From NCBI GenBank assembly GCA_963575645.1, contig OY754465.1, positions 3,410,001 through 3,474,000 of the forward strand: DNA of 64,000 bases, in the 5' to 3' direction. Position 1 is the first letter of the stretch. Each line of letters starts with the position of its first letter. This stretch comes from Xanthostigma xanthostigma. Its lineage: Eukaryota > Arthropoda > Insecta > Raphidioptera > Raphidiidae. Shown here one piece after another: positions 21,128 to 32,682 of the stretch. The notes under the pieces are model-generated. The model ran no database searches and was not told the origin of the DNA. It was given only the letters and a program-made list of their open reading frames with translations. Both the position numbers and the translations under genes were made by a program.

Positions 21128-22424
21128 AATCCACAACAAGACAGGGTAAAATCGAATACGAAATTAAAGATCAGAATCCTTGAACACTAAAACTACCTAA
21201 TCAACCAGTCTTCCAAAACAAATCAATTCCGCCTAAATGTTCATCAGAACATCATCTCCGTGTCGCACAGTCTCACGGCCTTAGCGTATCTGGCTAGCAT
21301 CACGGTACAGTGTTTATTCGATGTACCTGTTCGCAGCGATCTCACTTAGACGTTTACATTTAGCGTATGCGCTCTCCTTGTCGGCCAAATTAAACACCAA
21401 TCCGTGCGAAAACTGAACTAGTCACTAACATGATTTTTATCAAATACAATATTTGCAATGAAACAGTAAACAGTGGCTGGGTTATTAAAATAGTTAAAGG
21501 CTTATCAAAAATGTTACAAAAATAACGTTTTGCCAATGGCTATTATAATGCACCGCAGCACCACATTATAACATTGATAGATAGATAGATAGATAAATAT
21601 TTTATTTGTGGAGCATAAAAAATGCTATAAATACGTCATATATACAAGAAGAACAAAAAAAAATAAGATGATATTAAAAGTTACAATAAAAATTTAAAAT
21701 TTATATTAACCAATGAGATATTTATATATTAGTCTAAATATCGTAAATATGTTTATGTTTTCATGCGTTTTGCAAATCTGCAACTTTTTAAGACACTAAA
21801 CGATTTTTGGCCCGTATTATGCTAACCGTACTTACATAGAAAAAGTCAAGCTGAATCGATTCCGACAATCCGCACTTTTAGTTTCAGAGATATGAGCGTT
21901 TATTTATATTATTTGTGAAAAACTTAAGAACGGCATAACTTCTAAACGACTTATGATACCGAGCTGGGAGTGGTCGGAATCGATTGAGCGCGATTTTTTT
22001 TATAAGAATAACCTCAGTTGTAGGTCGTATGTAAACATTATAGGTTGCCGATTTCTGTTTTTTTTTTTTTTTTTTAACGGAAAAAGTAAGAAGGGCCCTT
22101 CTTTCAAAATTGCAAAATTTAAAAAAAAATGCTCTGTTTCGTTTGATATTAGACATACTGATAGAAAAGTAATTCTGAATCGATTCCGACCAACCGCAAC
22201 CCTGTATCTCTTTTAGTTTCAGAGATATAGCCGTTTAAAACTGTTTAAATTTTATACATTTTAAACCGACATGCCTTCTAAACTAATCGAGATATGAATT
22301 TGCGCTTAGGCCTAATCGATTCAGCGTGCTTTTTTCTATAAGATACGTTAATATAAAGCATATATGACATAATTATATATTTTTCCAAAAATTATAAATA
22401 CATATGTTCATGTTTTCAAATCTT
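21128..22424. other. Non-coding stretch with repeated GATTCCGAC blocks
   Basis: Between 21780 and 22340 the phrases TCGATTCCGACAATCCGC, TTTTAGTTTCAGAGATAT and CTTCTAAACTAATCGAGATA recur in varied form, suggesting degraded internal repeats. A 15-T run lies near 22062. Opposite-strand open frames at 21884-22216 overlap and are not supported as genes. Confidence 0.45.
21576..21720 (-). repeat. (GATA)n microsatellite and probable LINE 3' tail
   Basis: GATAGATAGATAGATAGATA is followed by AATATTTTATTTGTGGAGCA. On the minus strand this gives a non-coding segment ending in a (TATC)n tract, like the LINE remnant at 30681-31235. There is no coding, so the call is tentative. Confidence 0.4.
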
Positions 22425-22512
22425 AGATTGACGTCTGAATAGAACTCTTCAAATAAATAAATAAATTTTATACAGTCTGAAAAAATTGGTCGATAATTTT
22501 ATTTATTTGAAA
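22425..22512. repeat. TCGACC-repeat family fragment
   Basis: CTTAGATTGACGTCTGAATA, CTCTTCAAATAAATAAAT and AAAAATTGGTCGATAATTTT are ends of the family described at 18136-18372, with the core deleted. Confidence 0.65.
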
Positions 22513-22796
22513 TGTCATGTTTTCATGCGTTTAGCATTTTAAACCGTCATAGCTTCTAAACTGGTCTTTGTTGGCATAATTTATAATACAAACGTGGTGT
22601 AGTATTTTGACAGTAAAAAATTGAATTTTTGCACAATATAATTTACATGTTACGGAGAATGGTCAAAGAGATTTGGATATAACCGACGATGGAGTTAGGC
22701 ATCACTTCCGCGACACATCACTTTGCTGTGTCATTCTGTGTTTTTTTAAGAGCCCGTTTGCCGATCTCAGAGGGGAAGCTGTACTTTGCGGCGTGT

Positions 22797-23050
22797 GGTG
22801 AGGAAACATTTTGAAATATTCCATTCATAATAGTACAACTAATATATTGTGGTCTATGAGAAATGAATGCTCTCTCTATTTTTCGCACATGTGAGTAGGA
22901 TTGACAAAGAGAACCGAATTATCATATACCTATACTATAGTGATATACATACTATTACATGTGTTGGTACACCAACACACACACATAGTATACAGCAGGT
23001 ATAAAATAGGGATTCATTTTATATGCAGAATTACAAAACATTACAACATA
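22797..23050 (+). repeat. Dispersed repeat, second copy at 56590-56840
   Basis: ACATTTTGAAATATTCCATT through ACACATGTGAGTAGGATTGA, ACATACTATTACATGTGTTG and GCAGGTATAAAATAGGGATT. The copy at 56590-56840 begins 22 bases after the EGF exon's donor. No coding. Confidence 0.75.
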
Positions 23051-23551
23051 AATTATCTGCAAAGAAATATTTTACAAAAATAGAATGATATTAAATGTCA
23101 CAAAAAAATAGGAAAAAAAATGTATTGCATAATCATAATAATAATTATAATACATTCGTTTTTACGGCATAGTGCGTACTACTATAATACATTAAAGTGT
23201 AGCTACTGTTTGCTTCAATTAGGGTTGCCACCTTTTGTTTTGAAAAAAAAAATAGTATTTTTTTTAAGTTGAAAAATATAGGACTTTCGGGAAACAAACA
23301 TTCAAGTCAAATTGATTATACTATATGTATGTACTTAGTTTTTTAATATCTTGATAGAAATTAGAAATAGAGGCAGCTGACTATTCCCTATAGTCAGAAT
23401 TCAAGCAGATATCAGCTATGAAGACAAAAATAGCTTTATTAATAAAACTGACGCATTTCAGTAGCGTGCAAAAAGTACCGAGAAAATTAGCTTTAAAACA
23501 GAAAGTTTGTTATGACGTCGTGCCACAAAACAGTATAGCGGGACTGGCAAT
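23051..23551. other. Non-coding stretch, no feature recognised
   Basis: A+T-rich with homopolymer runs near 23245-23270; a 67-codon frame at 23418-23621 has no recognisable family. Confidence 0.45.
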
Positions 23552-23624
23552 TCTACACGTCAGTGCGAAAGAGACAGAACTAGTCGAGTCTGTTGTTTTG
23601 CTCTGTCGCACTGACGTGTAGAAC
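23552..23624. repeat. Hairpin with 18-bp arms
   Basis: TTCTACACGTCAGTGCGA is matched inverted by TCGCACTGACGTGTAGAA, with a loop of about 37 bases. It could be a small fold-back repeat; there is no evidence of a transcript. Confidence 0.7.
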
Positions 23625-23753
23625 AGATTTTCTGCGAATTAAAAATAATGTTAAAAGTTAAAAATAATGAACTTGCCCCTGCAGAGATTATTCTGCAGAA
23701 TTGAAAGAAGATGCTAAAGATAGTACTTGATAAAAAAAAATACCTAACTGTTT

Positions 23754-23924
23754 TGACGTGATAACGTCTTATAAATTGATGAAACAATGGCTGCACGCAC
23801 GAAAAAGTGTTACGTTCCGAAATGTGTCACGTTCCGCCTTACTTAAATATGATATTCGAGCGGAATACGTTATCACGTAAAACTATCTTCCGTAAACCGA
23901 CTTTACAGGCAACCAATTTTTTTA
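23754..23924 (-). mobile_element. Miniature mobile unit (about 170 bp)
   Basis: TTTTGACGTGATAACGTCTT at one end, AGGCAACCAATTTTT at the other, with only the two ends of the unit fused near 23845. It shows that both distinct ends are retained in an internally deleted copy. Confidence 0.75.
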
Positions 23925-23999
23925 CGTAATTTCAAGATTTTGAAAATATCCAAAATCATGCATTTTCAAAACTATTTCGAAAACTATTGATTTTAAAAT

Positions 24000-24362
24000 A
24001 AGAAGAACGTTGTTTGTTGAAATTGTACTAAACCACTGAACCGATTTTAATGACATTTTTTTAGTGTGTCTAGCTTGATCCAACTTACGCTATAGGATAG
24101 TTTTTATTAAATATATTGTAAAAAATTACGGTGTTTTGTGAAAATAAACTGTTTTAGTAATATGTAGAGACATCTATCATTTACTCAAAGCTATTAGTTC
24201 AGAAACAAACAAAAAAATTTGATAGAATTCGCTCAAAGCTATTAGTTCGAAAACAAATCTGGTAGAATTTGCTGTATTAGTTCAGACGCTGGGCCACAAA
24301 AGAAATACATTTAGCAGACTTATATTCATCGCACCCGGGCGAAACCGGGACGGACCGCTAGT
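24000..24362 (+). mobile_element. Helitron-like fragment with 3' end
   Basis: Ends GCACCCGGGCGAAACCGGGA then CGGACCGCTAGT, the 3' hairpin and CTAG of the family at 13562-14108. An upstream CCACTGAACCGATTTTAATG block is typical of the 5' part. No clear TC start is seen. Confidence 0.5.
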
Positions 24363-24783
24363 AGAACATAAATTTCGAATTGTTTTTTTTCGAAAAAATA
24401 AATGGCGCATTTTTCTTTTTGATTTTATCAACACTCGTATTTTTTCGATTACGCAGTAGATAAAAACGCATAGCCTGGGTACGGCTATGTTTTAGAACAG
24501 AGAGAGAGAATGGGAGTAAGAGATAAAAGAGCTGTTAGTGCGCACAGCGATAATTCATAGCCTACTACATCGCGTTTGAAATGCTGCCGCCTCTCGCCAC
24601 TGATACCAACTACATGCGAGAGCAGGGCTGAAAACTGTACCCGCAGATCCTAATTACTAAAGTGATAAAGGATAGTGTTGATTTTGTTTATATTAAATTA
24701 AACGCCAAAATATGTAAACCCGTGTTGGTTTACTAAGTAACTTCTACGTCCCTGTATTACATCAAATATAATAATAATAATAA

Positions 24784-24839
<56 letters not shown>

Positions 24840-26026
24840 CGTTTAGCGTCCGTTTCTCGACCTTATGTCACTACTACATCTAATATATGAACGTTAAAAA
24901 AAGATAAACTGAATGATAAACGGAAGAGCTCAGAGTTAGAAGCCACGAGACCCTTGAGGCACACGAGTCCCCCTTTGCGATTCGCGACTGTTTTTTAAAT
25001 AAGATCATTTAACGTTCCGCTGTCAGTGTAAACAAATGAATTATTTATATATTGTACGTCATAATTGATAAATAATTCTCACGTACCTTTTATGTTATGC
25101 TATTTATATAATGGTTTACAATCTGAATTGTGTTGTATACAAAATTAACAGCAGTTTTTCTTATTATACATTTTTTTTGACACATCATGGCCAACTAAAG
25201 TTTTTGACTTATCACCATAGAAACATGTCGCGATTTCCATAAAAAGTGTGAGTTAAATAATTATCTATTACACCCACTAGCGGCGCTAGTAGACTTCGTG
25301 CACACAGCCTATACGTACCTACGTCCGAGCTCTACAGGTCGCGAACCTTGACGAATCGACTTGGTTTACTATATTTTAAGATGATACAAAACGTATCGAA
25401 ACGTTAGTATTAAATGCAACTTTAAAAAAATCTCAGTATTGCTTCATTTTCGATCCTTATGTCACGGAATTCTTTCCAAATACTCATATTAATTTCAATG
25501 GACCACAGTTACTCTATTTATTGAATAGAGTCAATCTTCACTATATTTTACTATCAGAATAAACAAAATAAATGAAAGATTTTATAATTTATCTACAACT
25601 TTATTATTTGATATACATTTCGAGAGCAATAAAATCAACAAAGTTATTGTCGTACAAATTCATTATTCAAAGGATTAAATAACAAGGATTGTTATATAGA
25701 TTGAAGGATTGAGCCAAAACGAAGGGTCTGCACTTTTAGAAGTTCTTACTATAAAACTATGAAAATTTCAGTGAAAGATATAATTTGACTACTTATATTT
25801 ATAATTTTTTTACATCCCTAATATTATACGAGCATTGTTACCACTACTGGAAAAAAGTCACCATCATTTTCTGGTACCATCGCGTTATAAATGGAATTTG
25901 CAATCACATAAGAGAAATCTAGAAACCGATAACTCTTTTTTCAAGACTCGCAAAATTACGTTCTTGGAATTTCCAAATGGTATAACTTCAAACATTACAA
26001 ATTAGTTATTCTGATTTATTATTATA
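24363..26026. other. Non-coding stretch with a trinucleotide microsatellite
   Basis: Holds an (AAT)n tract at 24766-24838, followed by GCGTTTAGCGTCCGTTTCTC, which recurs next to the (ATA)n at 58180-58220. Around 25369-25405 lies TTAAGATGATAC, AAAAC, GTATCGAAACG, a member of the hairpin-GAAAC motif set discussed in the findings. No gene is recognised. Confidence 0.5.
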
Positions 26027-26093
26027 CAGAGTCACCCGAAAGAAATCTGCCAAATATTAGGAGTGTTATTCCTTAGTCATTTTAAACAAAAAA

Positions 26094-26350
26094 ATTCAAA
26101 TCTTTGATTAACGTCTGAATATTATTATTTTTTGAATTATTTTTTGAATCATTCACACTTTCAAACGTGCAATCTATTAGATAGTAAATAACTTAATACT
26201 AATTAATTTTTATATTTTTTAGATAGGTATATCTGAAGAAGTTCCAAATCCGGATCGAAACGTCATCTTGTGTTATATTGATTTGTATTTTTATTATTTT
26301 TTGTCAATATATGGTCTGAGAAAAATTGGTCGACAATTTTATTTATTTAA
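26094..26350 (+). repeat. TCGACC-repeat family copy, nested
   Basis: Starts ATTCAAATCTTTGATTAACG and ends AATTGGTCGACAATTTTATT. The core carries CTGAAGAAGTTCCAAATCCG then GATCGAAACGTCATC. It is inserted in the mariner-like element at 26027-27125. Confidence 0.75.
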
Positions 26351-26361
26351 ACAAAAAAAGT

Positions 26362-26914
26362 AATAGGGAAAGGGGGGGATAGTGGGGCATACCTACCAGA
26401 TAAAATATTATGATTAAACAATAAATTTTAACTCAATATCATTATCATGGTTTGACGCATTGATAACGATACTATGGATATATTTTTCTCGATGACGATA
26501 AGAAATCTACAATATGTGAATACATAAATGAAATATGGCATTTGCCCCGCTATGCCCCGTACATGGGAGTAAAGTGGGATACCCTAATAGTTTTTATTAT
26601 CAATAATTATATACTTCTCTTTTAAAACTAACGAAACAAAAGAACAAACAAATCAACGTTACTAATTAAATGTACACTACAACAAAACTAAATATTTAAC
26701 CACCACAATACATAAACAGGTTAGAAAAACAAGTGCTGTTTTTTGAACGAAAACGCTGATTTCGAGACTTTTGTTGATATAGCATAAACGGCTGTCGAAA
26801 TGCCGTGGATCGCTTCTGAAGGTCACGCGTCGACTGACGACCAATCAAAACGAGCCATTTGACACTGCACGGCGTTTCATTCATTCCCCGCTATGCCCCA
26901 CTCACCCCTATTAA
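26362..26914. mobile_element. Element with AGTGGGGCATA termini, nested
   Basis: GGGGGATAGTGGGGCATA on the left is mirrored by TATGCCCCACTCACCCCTAT on the right. CCCCGCTATGCCCC recurs near 26545. The 62-codon minus-strand frame at 26696-26884 has no recognised domain. Class uncertain. Confidence 0.55.
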
Positions 26915-27550
26915 CATATGTTCGATTCGGATAGGTTAGCTTATCTATGCAGCAATAAAAAAATAAATAAAAAGCATTATGTCTGATTATTGAAAAAAAA
27001 AGTTACAGCAGTCCATAACTCGCTTACCTTTCCGAATCGGACCTATGTTGATATATAACTTTTTGTTTCGTGTGACCTAAGGAACACACTCCTGAAGTTT
27101 GGCAGAGTCTTTCCGGGACACCCTGTATTATAATGAGATTTATTTGACGCCGGTTAGAAATGAACGGCCGGCCCGGTCATTGGACTACTTCTGTTTCTTA
27201 AAGAAACATATAAACTCAATTTTATTTTATGGACACGATTTTTATGTTTTTTCTATTCTGTAACTTATTTTATAGGAGTCTAGACACAATATAAAAGGAT
27301 TATTGTCTGATCGCTCTGTTTTTTATTTTGTTTTTTAATCCAAAAGCTTATTCAGAGGTACTATTGTCCAGTTCAAAATGCAATGAAAATGACTAAATTG
27401 TTTCCTTCTAAATTCGGGGAGAGGGATATTCAGAAAAGTGTTTTTGAATTATAAGAAATAATAAAACATCAATATTCGTAGAAAATATGACGTAGTTGTT
27501 TAAATTAACAATGTTACGGATTTTAACCTGGTATTTGGGCACAGCTTAGG

Positions 27551-27765
27551 CTAAAGGACCCCGCACAAACTTTATGGGATTTGGTTCTCGGTTAAATAGA
27601 TCGAAAATGGTTTTATTTTATAGTTTAAAGCTTACTAAGAAAAAGTGTCCATGAGCACATAGCCTAAAAACCTGTATAAATTAATAAAATCATATTCGGA
27701 TTCAGCACAATCGAAAGCATATTTCTAGAGCTTAGGATTTTCTTAGACTGTGAATTCAATTGATA
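27551..27765. repeat. Dispersed repeat, related to the 31802-32320 fold-back
   Basis: Shares GGATTTGGTTCTCGGTTAAA, GAAAATGGTTTTATTTTATA and the CTAAGAAAAAGTGTCCATG blocks with both arms of 31802-32320. Confidence 0.7.
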
Positions 27766-27775
27766 TACCTATATA

Positions 27776-28349
27776 CAGTATGTAAACACGTAAGGTGCAC
27801 ATAGGGAAATTAGCATTGGGAAAAAATGACTGGATCAAAGTGAGCCTTGAAATCTTGTTTTTCAATTTGACAGATAATATTCTTTTGCAAAATGAATGTG
27901 TATAGATACTACCGAAGAAAATATTCAAATGATTACAACATAATCGGACTTTTTTATTAACGGGACATTAAATTCCCAAAAATACTTAAATATGGTGCAA
28001 GATCAAATATCTCCGCCAATTCGTGTTGAACCTAAAGACATTGGGTCACTGATTTACCAGCGCGCGTACGTCATACCAGTCAGACAATTTTTGAATGAAA
28101 TGTTTCCAAACAGATGGAGTTGTTTTTTTGTTTTATTTTTGTATAAAAAAATTAAAATAATGATTTATAAGAGCTTTTTATTATTAAAAAAGCCAAGTGA
28201 AATAAAAATAAATCAAAATAAAATAGAAATCCTCGATTACCACGATAATTCAATAGAAATAACAATTAATGCAGTCATGGCTAACTCTGATCCAAGTATT
28301 ATTTCCCAATGCTAATTTCCCTATGTGCACCTTACGTGTTTACATACTG
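27776..28349 (+). mobile_element. Tc1/mariner-type element, internally deleted
   Basis: CAGTATGTAAACACGTAAGG starts at 27776 and its inverse ends at 28349, with TA on each side. The inverted termini extend about 45 bp through GCACATAGGGAAATTAGCAT. A transposase remnant is inside. Confidence 0.85.
27992..28315 (+). pseudogene. Mariner-like transposase remnant
   Basis: In this 107-codon frame the segment AYVIPVRQFLNEMFPNRW matches the stretch of mariner-type (DDE/D) transposases just after the catalytic QQDGAP-like block, where the known pattern is VRxFLNExFPxRWIG. The expected continuation into WPPRSPDLxPLDFxLW is missing; the rest (KIKIMIYKS onward) is not recognisable. It is a fusion of a short transposase piece with unrelated sequence, non-functional. 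Confidence 0.65.
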
Positions 28350-28699
28350 TATATAGTAATACTATACTTGTTTATTCTTCTACTTTTCTGGACGTCTAAA
28401 TACGTATCTATTAGTTACTCAGCTAGTACCTAGTCCTACTTGATTACTGAAGTGTTTGCTCATCCTTACTCAATATTTAAAAATATATTTTTTATGAATT
28501 TTACATCCCAGGAGAATAATTACAGTCGTGATTATGTTAATACGATATATTTCGCGTACACACAAAAGTCTTGCATCTCTGTTTACTTAAATGGATCGTG
28601 TAACATATGTGTATTAGTCAGACCGAGAACGCTATATTATGTGCAGCGTAATTCTATAGTGTTTTGTAACTACAATCGTGCCAACGCAACGGCTCTCCC

Positions 28700-28935
28700 G
28701 TTCGTTCTAAACTAACTCGACCGCAAATTTATTGTTTTTGGTTGGCAACTATAATTCAAACAGTCGACGAACGGCCAACGTCGACGCTCGGCGTCTGCAT
28801 AGACAGACGGACAAACGGACTCGGCGCTGCGTACATATGTTTTCGACAGTGCTCGTGAACCTTCGGCCGATTTCGGACATGGTATTTAACCAAGATGATT
28901 AGATACAGAGGTGACTTCGTTCCGATCGATTGCAT
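28700..28935. other. CpG-rich unique segment
   Basis: ACAGTCGACGAACGGCCAAC, GTCGACGCTCGGCGTCTGC, ACAGACGGACAAACGGACTC and CTTCGGCCGATTTCGGACAT make this markedly richer in CpG than its surroundings. It has no recognisable coding frame. It could be an untranslated first exon/promoter region or an unrecognised repeat. Confidence 0.35.
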
Positions 28936-28963
28936 CAATTAATTTCAATTTTTTTAGTTAACT

Positions 28964-29830
28964 AGAGTGACCTGTGCGAATTATTCGCACTAAATAAGTA
29001 TAATAATTATCACTTTACAAAATTATTTTTTAAATATGGTTGCAGGTATTCAATTCGTTACTAATTTTGCACACTGCTTATAACGTTCTTCTTTTTGTTG
29101 TATTACAATATGAAGCTCAGAAGACAGATCGAAGAAATATTTTACTAAAATTGTCATATAGAGGCGCAAGTAGCAAAAGCGTTGAGCCAAGCCGGCAGAT
29201 GGCATCATGCAGCATTGCTGTGACGTTGTTCAGCGTTGATCGCTGTTTCAAAATTAAAGCCGTCAGATGGCAGTATGCAGTATTGTATCTTAATGTATAT
29301 GTTACGGTTAATACAAGAAAGTAGTTTATTCGCGAATTAACCGGCTAATACCCGAATTAACCGACGTCAAGGATTGGTTAATTCGGGTAATTAGCCGATT
29401 AATTCGCGAATTAACTATTTTCTTGTATTAACCGTAACATATATATTATGTAAATAAATCATTCAACTCAATTTAATGAATCAAAATTTATTGCAGGTAC
29501 TCAATTCGTTTCTAATTTTGCACACTGCTTATAACGTTTTTCTTTTTGTTGTATTACAATATGAAGGTCTTATGACAGATCGAAGTGTTGACGTTGTTTC
29601 AAAATTAAAGCCGTCAGATGGCAGACGTTGTTCAGCGTTGCTGTATTGTGTCTTAATGTATATTTATATATATAAGTTTAATAATTAATTAATTTACAAA
29701 AACAAAAGCAATAATAAATTTTTTAGTTGTCGATGCCAGTAAAGCAAGCAATTATCTGTAAAATGATATATAATTTATGTAGAGAAATTGTGAGGTTTTT
29801 TCCTCAAAGGGAGGCAAACATCTTAACCTT
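28964..29830 (+). repeat. TGCGAATTATTCGCA repeat family, copy A
   Basis: Begins ACTAGAGTGACCTGTGCGAA and has two internal related halves, each starting TTGCAGGTATTCAATTCGTT or a variant (about 29040 and 29490). It ends near CTTAACCTTAGCGTATTAAT. Copy B is at 49060-49876 (inverted) and copy C at 62495-63490. Copy A lacks the TCGACC-family insertion present in B and C, and has its own insertion at 29300-29439. Open frames inside (for example MQVFNSLLILHTAY) look alike only because the DNA is repeated. Confidence 0.8.
29300..29439. mobile_element. Hairpin MITE (140 bp) with paralogous empty site
   Basis: TGTTACGGTTAATACAAGAA to its inverse, ending CTTGTATTAACCGTAACA, with arms of about 60 bp containing TTCGCGAATTAACCGGCTAA. 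TATA flanks both sides. Copies B and C of the host repeat read straight through this point. Confidence 0.85.
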
Positions 29831-30680
29831 AGCGTATTAATATATATGATTAATAAATTGCAATCCCAGTTGATACTGTTAGATTAGAACTTTGAAACGG
29901 AGGGCTTATAACAAAAAAGACATATTTTCATTAAAAAAAATATTTTTTTATCGCTGACAATTTTTGGGATAAAAATTGAATCACTGTGTTGTATTATTTA
30001 TAATTTAATTTAAGATCGATTTTTTGTACGGATTTTTAACTTTTTATGGGTACATTTTGAAAGTTTAAAAAAGTTTTTATGATATAATCAAGTTCAAACT
30101 TTTTCAGTGTATGTTTTGAAATTAATAATAACACCAGTATGATTTTGAACTCTAATAGAGCGAAACAAAAAAGAAACGCATACGTTTTCGACAAACAAAA
30201 TTTAAGTTTTGTTTAGTTTTTTTTTTGTTCTTGTATCCAGACACACTGGAGATATGATTTCTATTTTTTAATATTTTTTTATATACCTACATTAAAATAT
30301 GTAACTTGTATCGAGTAATGACAGTCTATTTTATACCATCAATTAAAAGTTCTAGTATTTACCTATTATAAAAAATAAACTCAGAAAGCGATTTTTATGC
30401 AAATGCAATTTTAAGTGAAGTCAGAGTATAGTTCAGTATCGGACCTATCTACAGCCGCAGACAGCCACCACTAATAGGAAAAGTTTGATATAAAAATGTA
30501 GGCAAACTTCTCAAATAAATAATGTTTAGTATTTTGATTTTGAATATCAGATATATAGTCAATTGAAAGTTAAATAATATATTTTTCATATTGTGGTATG
30601 GACATTTTTCTTTTTGAAAAGAGATTTGTTCCACATATCAAAATTTGATACTTATGAACATTGCATATTATTCTTCACAC
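29831..30680. other. Non-coding stretch, no feature recognised
   Basis: A+T-rich with homopolymer runs; no domain-bearing frame and no clear repeat boundary. Confidence 0.5.
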
Positions 30681-30714
<34 letters not shown>

Positions 30715-31235
30715 ATTTATTGCTGATCCAATAATTAAAATTGGTTACAAACGTCAAATACAATCGATTGGTTTACAAATCATTTTTGTATGGTGCAGTT
30801 CCGAGCAGGAATTTTTTTAGTCCGTTTTTTAGAGAATTTATATTTGTATTTACATTTCCTCAAATTTTGAGGAAGTTTTTCATATAGTTTATTGCCTTTA
30901 TATATAGGACATTTTTCGTAAAAGGATGTTCTATGTTTTATAGACAAATTATTGTGTCTTGTACTATAGTTTTTAACTTCATTTTTGTTGGTTAGCAATA
31001 AATTCGAATCGTAAAGAAACGTTATAAGCTCATAGATGTACACTCCCCAGAAAGTTAAGATATTTTTATTTTTAAAAATTGCTTTACAGCTTTCTCTAGG
31101 CTTTCAGTTGAAAATTAGCCTTATTATTCTTTTCTGGGCTATAAAGACTCTAGCACTGTTTGTGCTGTTTGCCCAAAAAATAATGCCGTATTTTACCGTG
31201 GATAATACTAAAGAATAATAAACACTCAATAGAGT
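30681..31235 (-). pseudogene. LINE (CR1/Jockey-type) reverse transcriptase C-terminal remnant
   Basis: On the minus strand, a frame in 30780-31043 reads YIYELITFLYDSN, then STRHNNLSIKHRTSFYEKCP and YKGNKLYEKLPQNLRKC. This matches the terminal part of LINE reverse transcriptases (YE...N+xTR..., YxGxKLYNxLPxxI). The upstream minus-strand segment to about 31220 encodes GIIFWANS and AQKRIIRLIFN-like residues in a neighbouring frame. A short 3' UTR leads to an (ATAG)n tract at 30681-30711, the usual 3' tail. It is 5' truncated and frameshifted. Confidence 0.75.
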
Positions 31236-31801
31236 TTGTTGATAAACAAATGATGATTTGCTCTTATATCATTTTTGTTAATTTCAAATAAAAATTAAAG
31301 AAACATTAATCGATGAACATATACCATCATTTGATAGTGTAACATAGAAGATGTAAATTATCTTCTTCGTGGTTTGCCTTCAATTTGACTGATCACTGTA
31401 GATTTTATCTGCACAGCTAAATCATTTCGGTAGTGGCATAATTTCATGTTTAAAATTCGATTGAAAAAAAAAACTTTTGGGATATTTTTTATTGTAAAGT
31501 TTCTGAAGAATTTTCAGAATAAAATATTTGATGATCTATTTATGTTGTAGAATATATAGCTATATATAGAATTATTCCAACATGCAAATATACGCATTAA
31601 TATGCATAACTATCTGTCATATCATTGAAGATTCATTAATCAATAAATAAATAATGCTAAAAAACAGTTTTTAGTAGTTGCTCTGTTAATAAATGTTTTA
31701 CAACAGCAAAATAATTTTTTTAGAAGGATTGTTAATTTTGTTTCCTAAGGTGTTATCGATTTGTGTTTTAAAAATTTACGAAACAAGAAATTAAAATTAC
31801 T
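31236..31801. other. Non-coding stretch, no feature recognised
   Basis: A+T-rich unique-looking sequence without a supported gene or repeat. Confidence 0.5.
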
Positions 31802-32320
31802 CAAAGGATTTCGCACAAACCTTATAGGATTTGATTCTCGGTTAAATTGATCGAAAATGGTTTTATTTTATAGTTTAAAGGTCACTAAGAAAAAGTTTCC
31901 ATGGCATAGCCTGAAAACTAATAGATTTATAGCTACAGATATGTTTAGCGAGGGATATCCATTGAATTCACAATCTTAAAAAATCGTAAGCTCTAGAAAT
32001 ATGTTTTCGAGTGCGCTGAATCCGAATATGACAATATTATTTTATACAGGGTGACACCTTCCAACATTACCTAGATTTCGACTATTTTTCTATTTCTAAA
32101 AAAAAGCACAAAAGAAGTACATGGAACATGTTTGTGAATTCAATGAATATACCTATATCTAAAATCTCACTAAACATATCTGTAGCTAAAAATCTATTGG
32201 TTTTTAGGTTATGCGCCCATGGACACTTTTTCTTAGTGACTTTTAAACTCTAAAATAAAACCATTTTCGTTTCATTGAACCGAGAATCAAATCCCATAAG
32301 GATTTATGCGGGGTTCTTTA
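31802..32320. mobile_element. Fold-back repeat, arms about 200 bp
   Basis: TTCTCGGTTAAATTGATCG and TTTATTTTATAGTTTAAAGG on the left are mirrored by TAAACTCTAAAATAAAACCA and GAACCGAGAATCAAATCCC on the right. The loop region contains TACAGGGTGACACCTTCC. A partial copy lies at 27551-27765. Confidence 0.8.
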
Positions 32321-32682
32321 TGTCTTTACCACGAAGTGAAGTTGATATAAAGCTTATAAAAGAATATTCATGTTTTTTTATGTGAAACGCTAGTGCATTA
32401 GACACTGGGATGTTTTTATCGACAAATTATTAAATACAGAAATAGCAGATGAAACATGTTTGTCAAAATAATTACTAAAAAGCCTGTTTTAATTATCCCA
32501 GTCTACCGTGTGAATAATTTATGATTTTTTTATAGAAAGCGGAAAGTTCATTAAAATTTAAATCATAATATTTATTATTTAACAGCACACACGTCAACCC
32601 TCTGTCATCACACTGATAATAATTGATATTTCAAAAATTGTAACCGGACTTTTGTCTGTATTTTTTTCGGAATTTTCATTTT

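Larger units (their letters stand above)
26027..27125. mobile_element. mariner-like element with nested insertions
   Basis: The left terminus CAGAGTCACCCGAAAGAAAT and the right terminus's inverse CAGGGTGTCCCGGAAAGACT form inverted repeats of roughly 55 bp, flanked by TA on both sides. Two other elements (26094-26350 and 26362-26914) occupy its interior. No transposase is recognised. Confidence 0.7.

Noticed and set aside
22745-22795. Possible exon AGCCCGTTTGCCGATCTCAG... before GTGAGG
   Set aside because: Short, no domain in any frame, and it abuts a dispersed repeat.
26696-26884. 62-codon minus-strand frame inside a nested element
   Set aside because: No transposase motif visible.
29040-29324. 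Open frame MQVFNSLLILHTAY... repeated at 49267-49545 and 62860-63090
   Set aside because: It lies in the TGCGAATTATTCGCA repeat. Copies diverge with stops and no domain is recognised.
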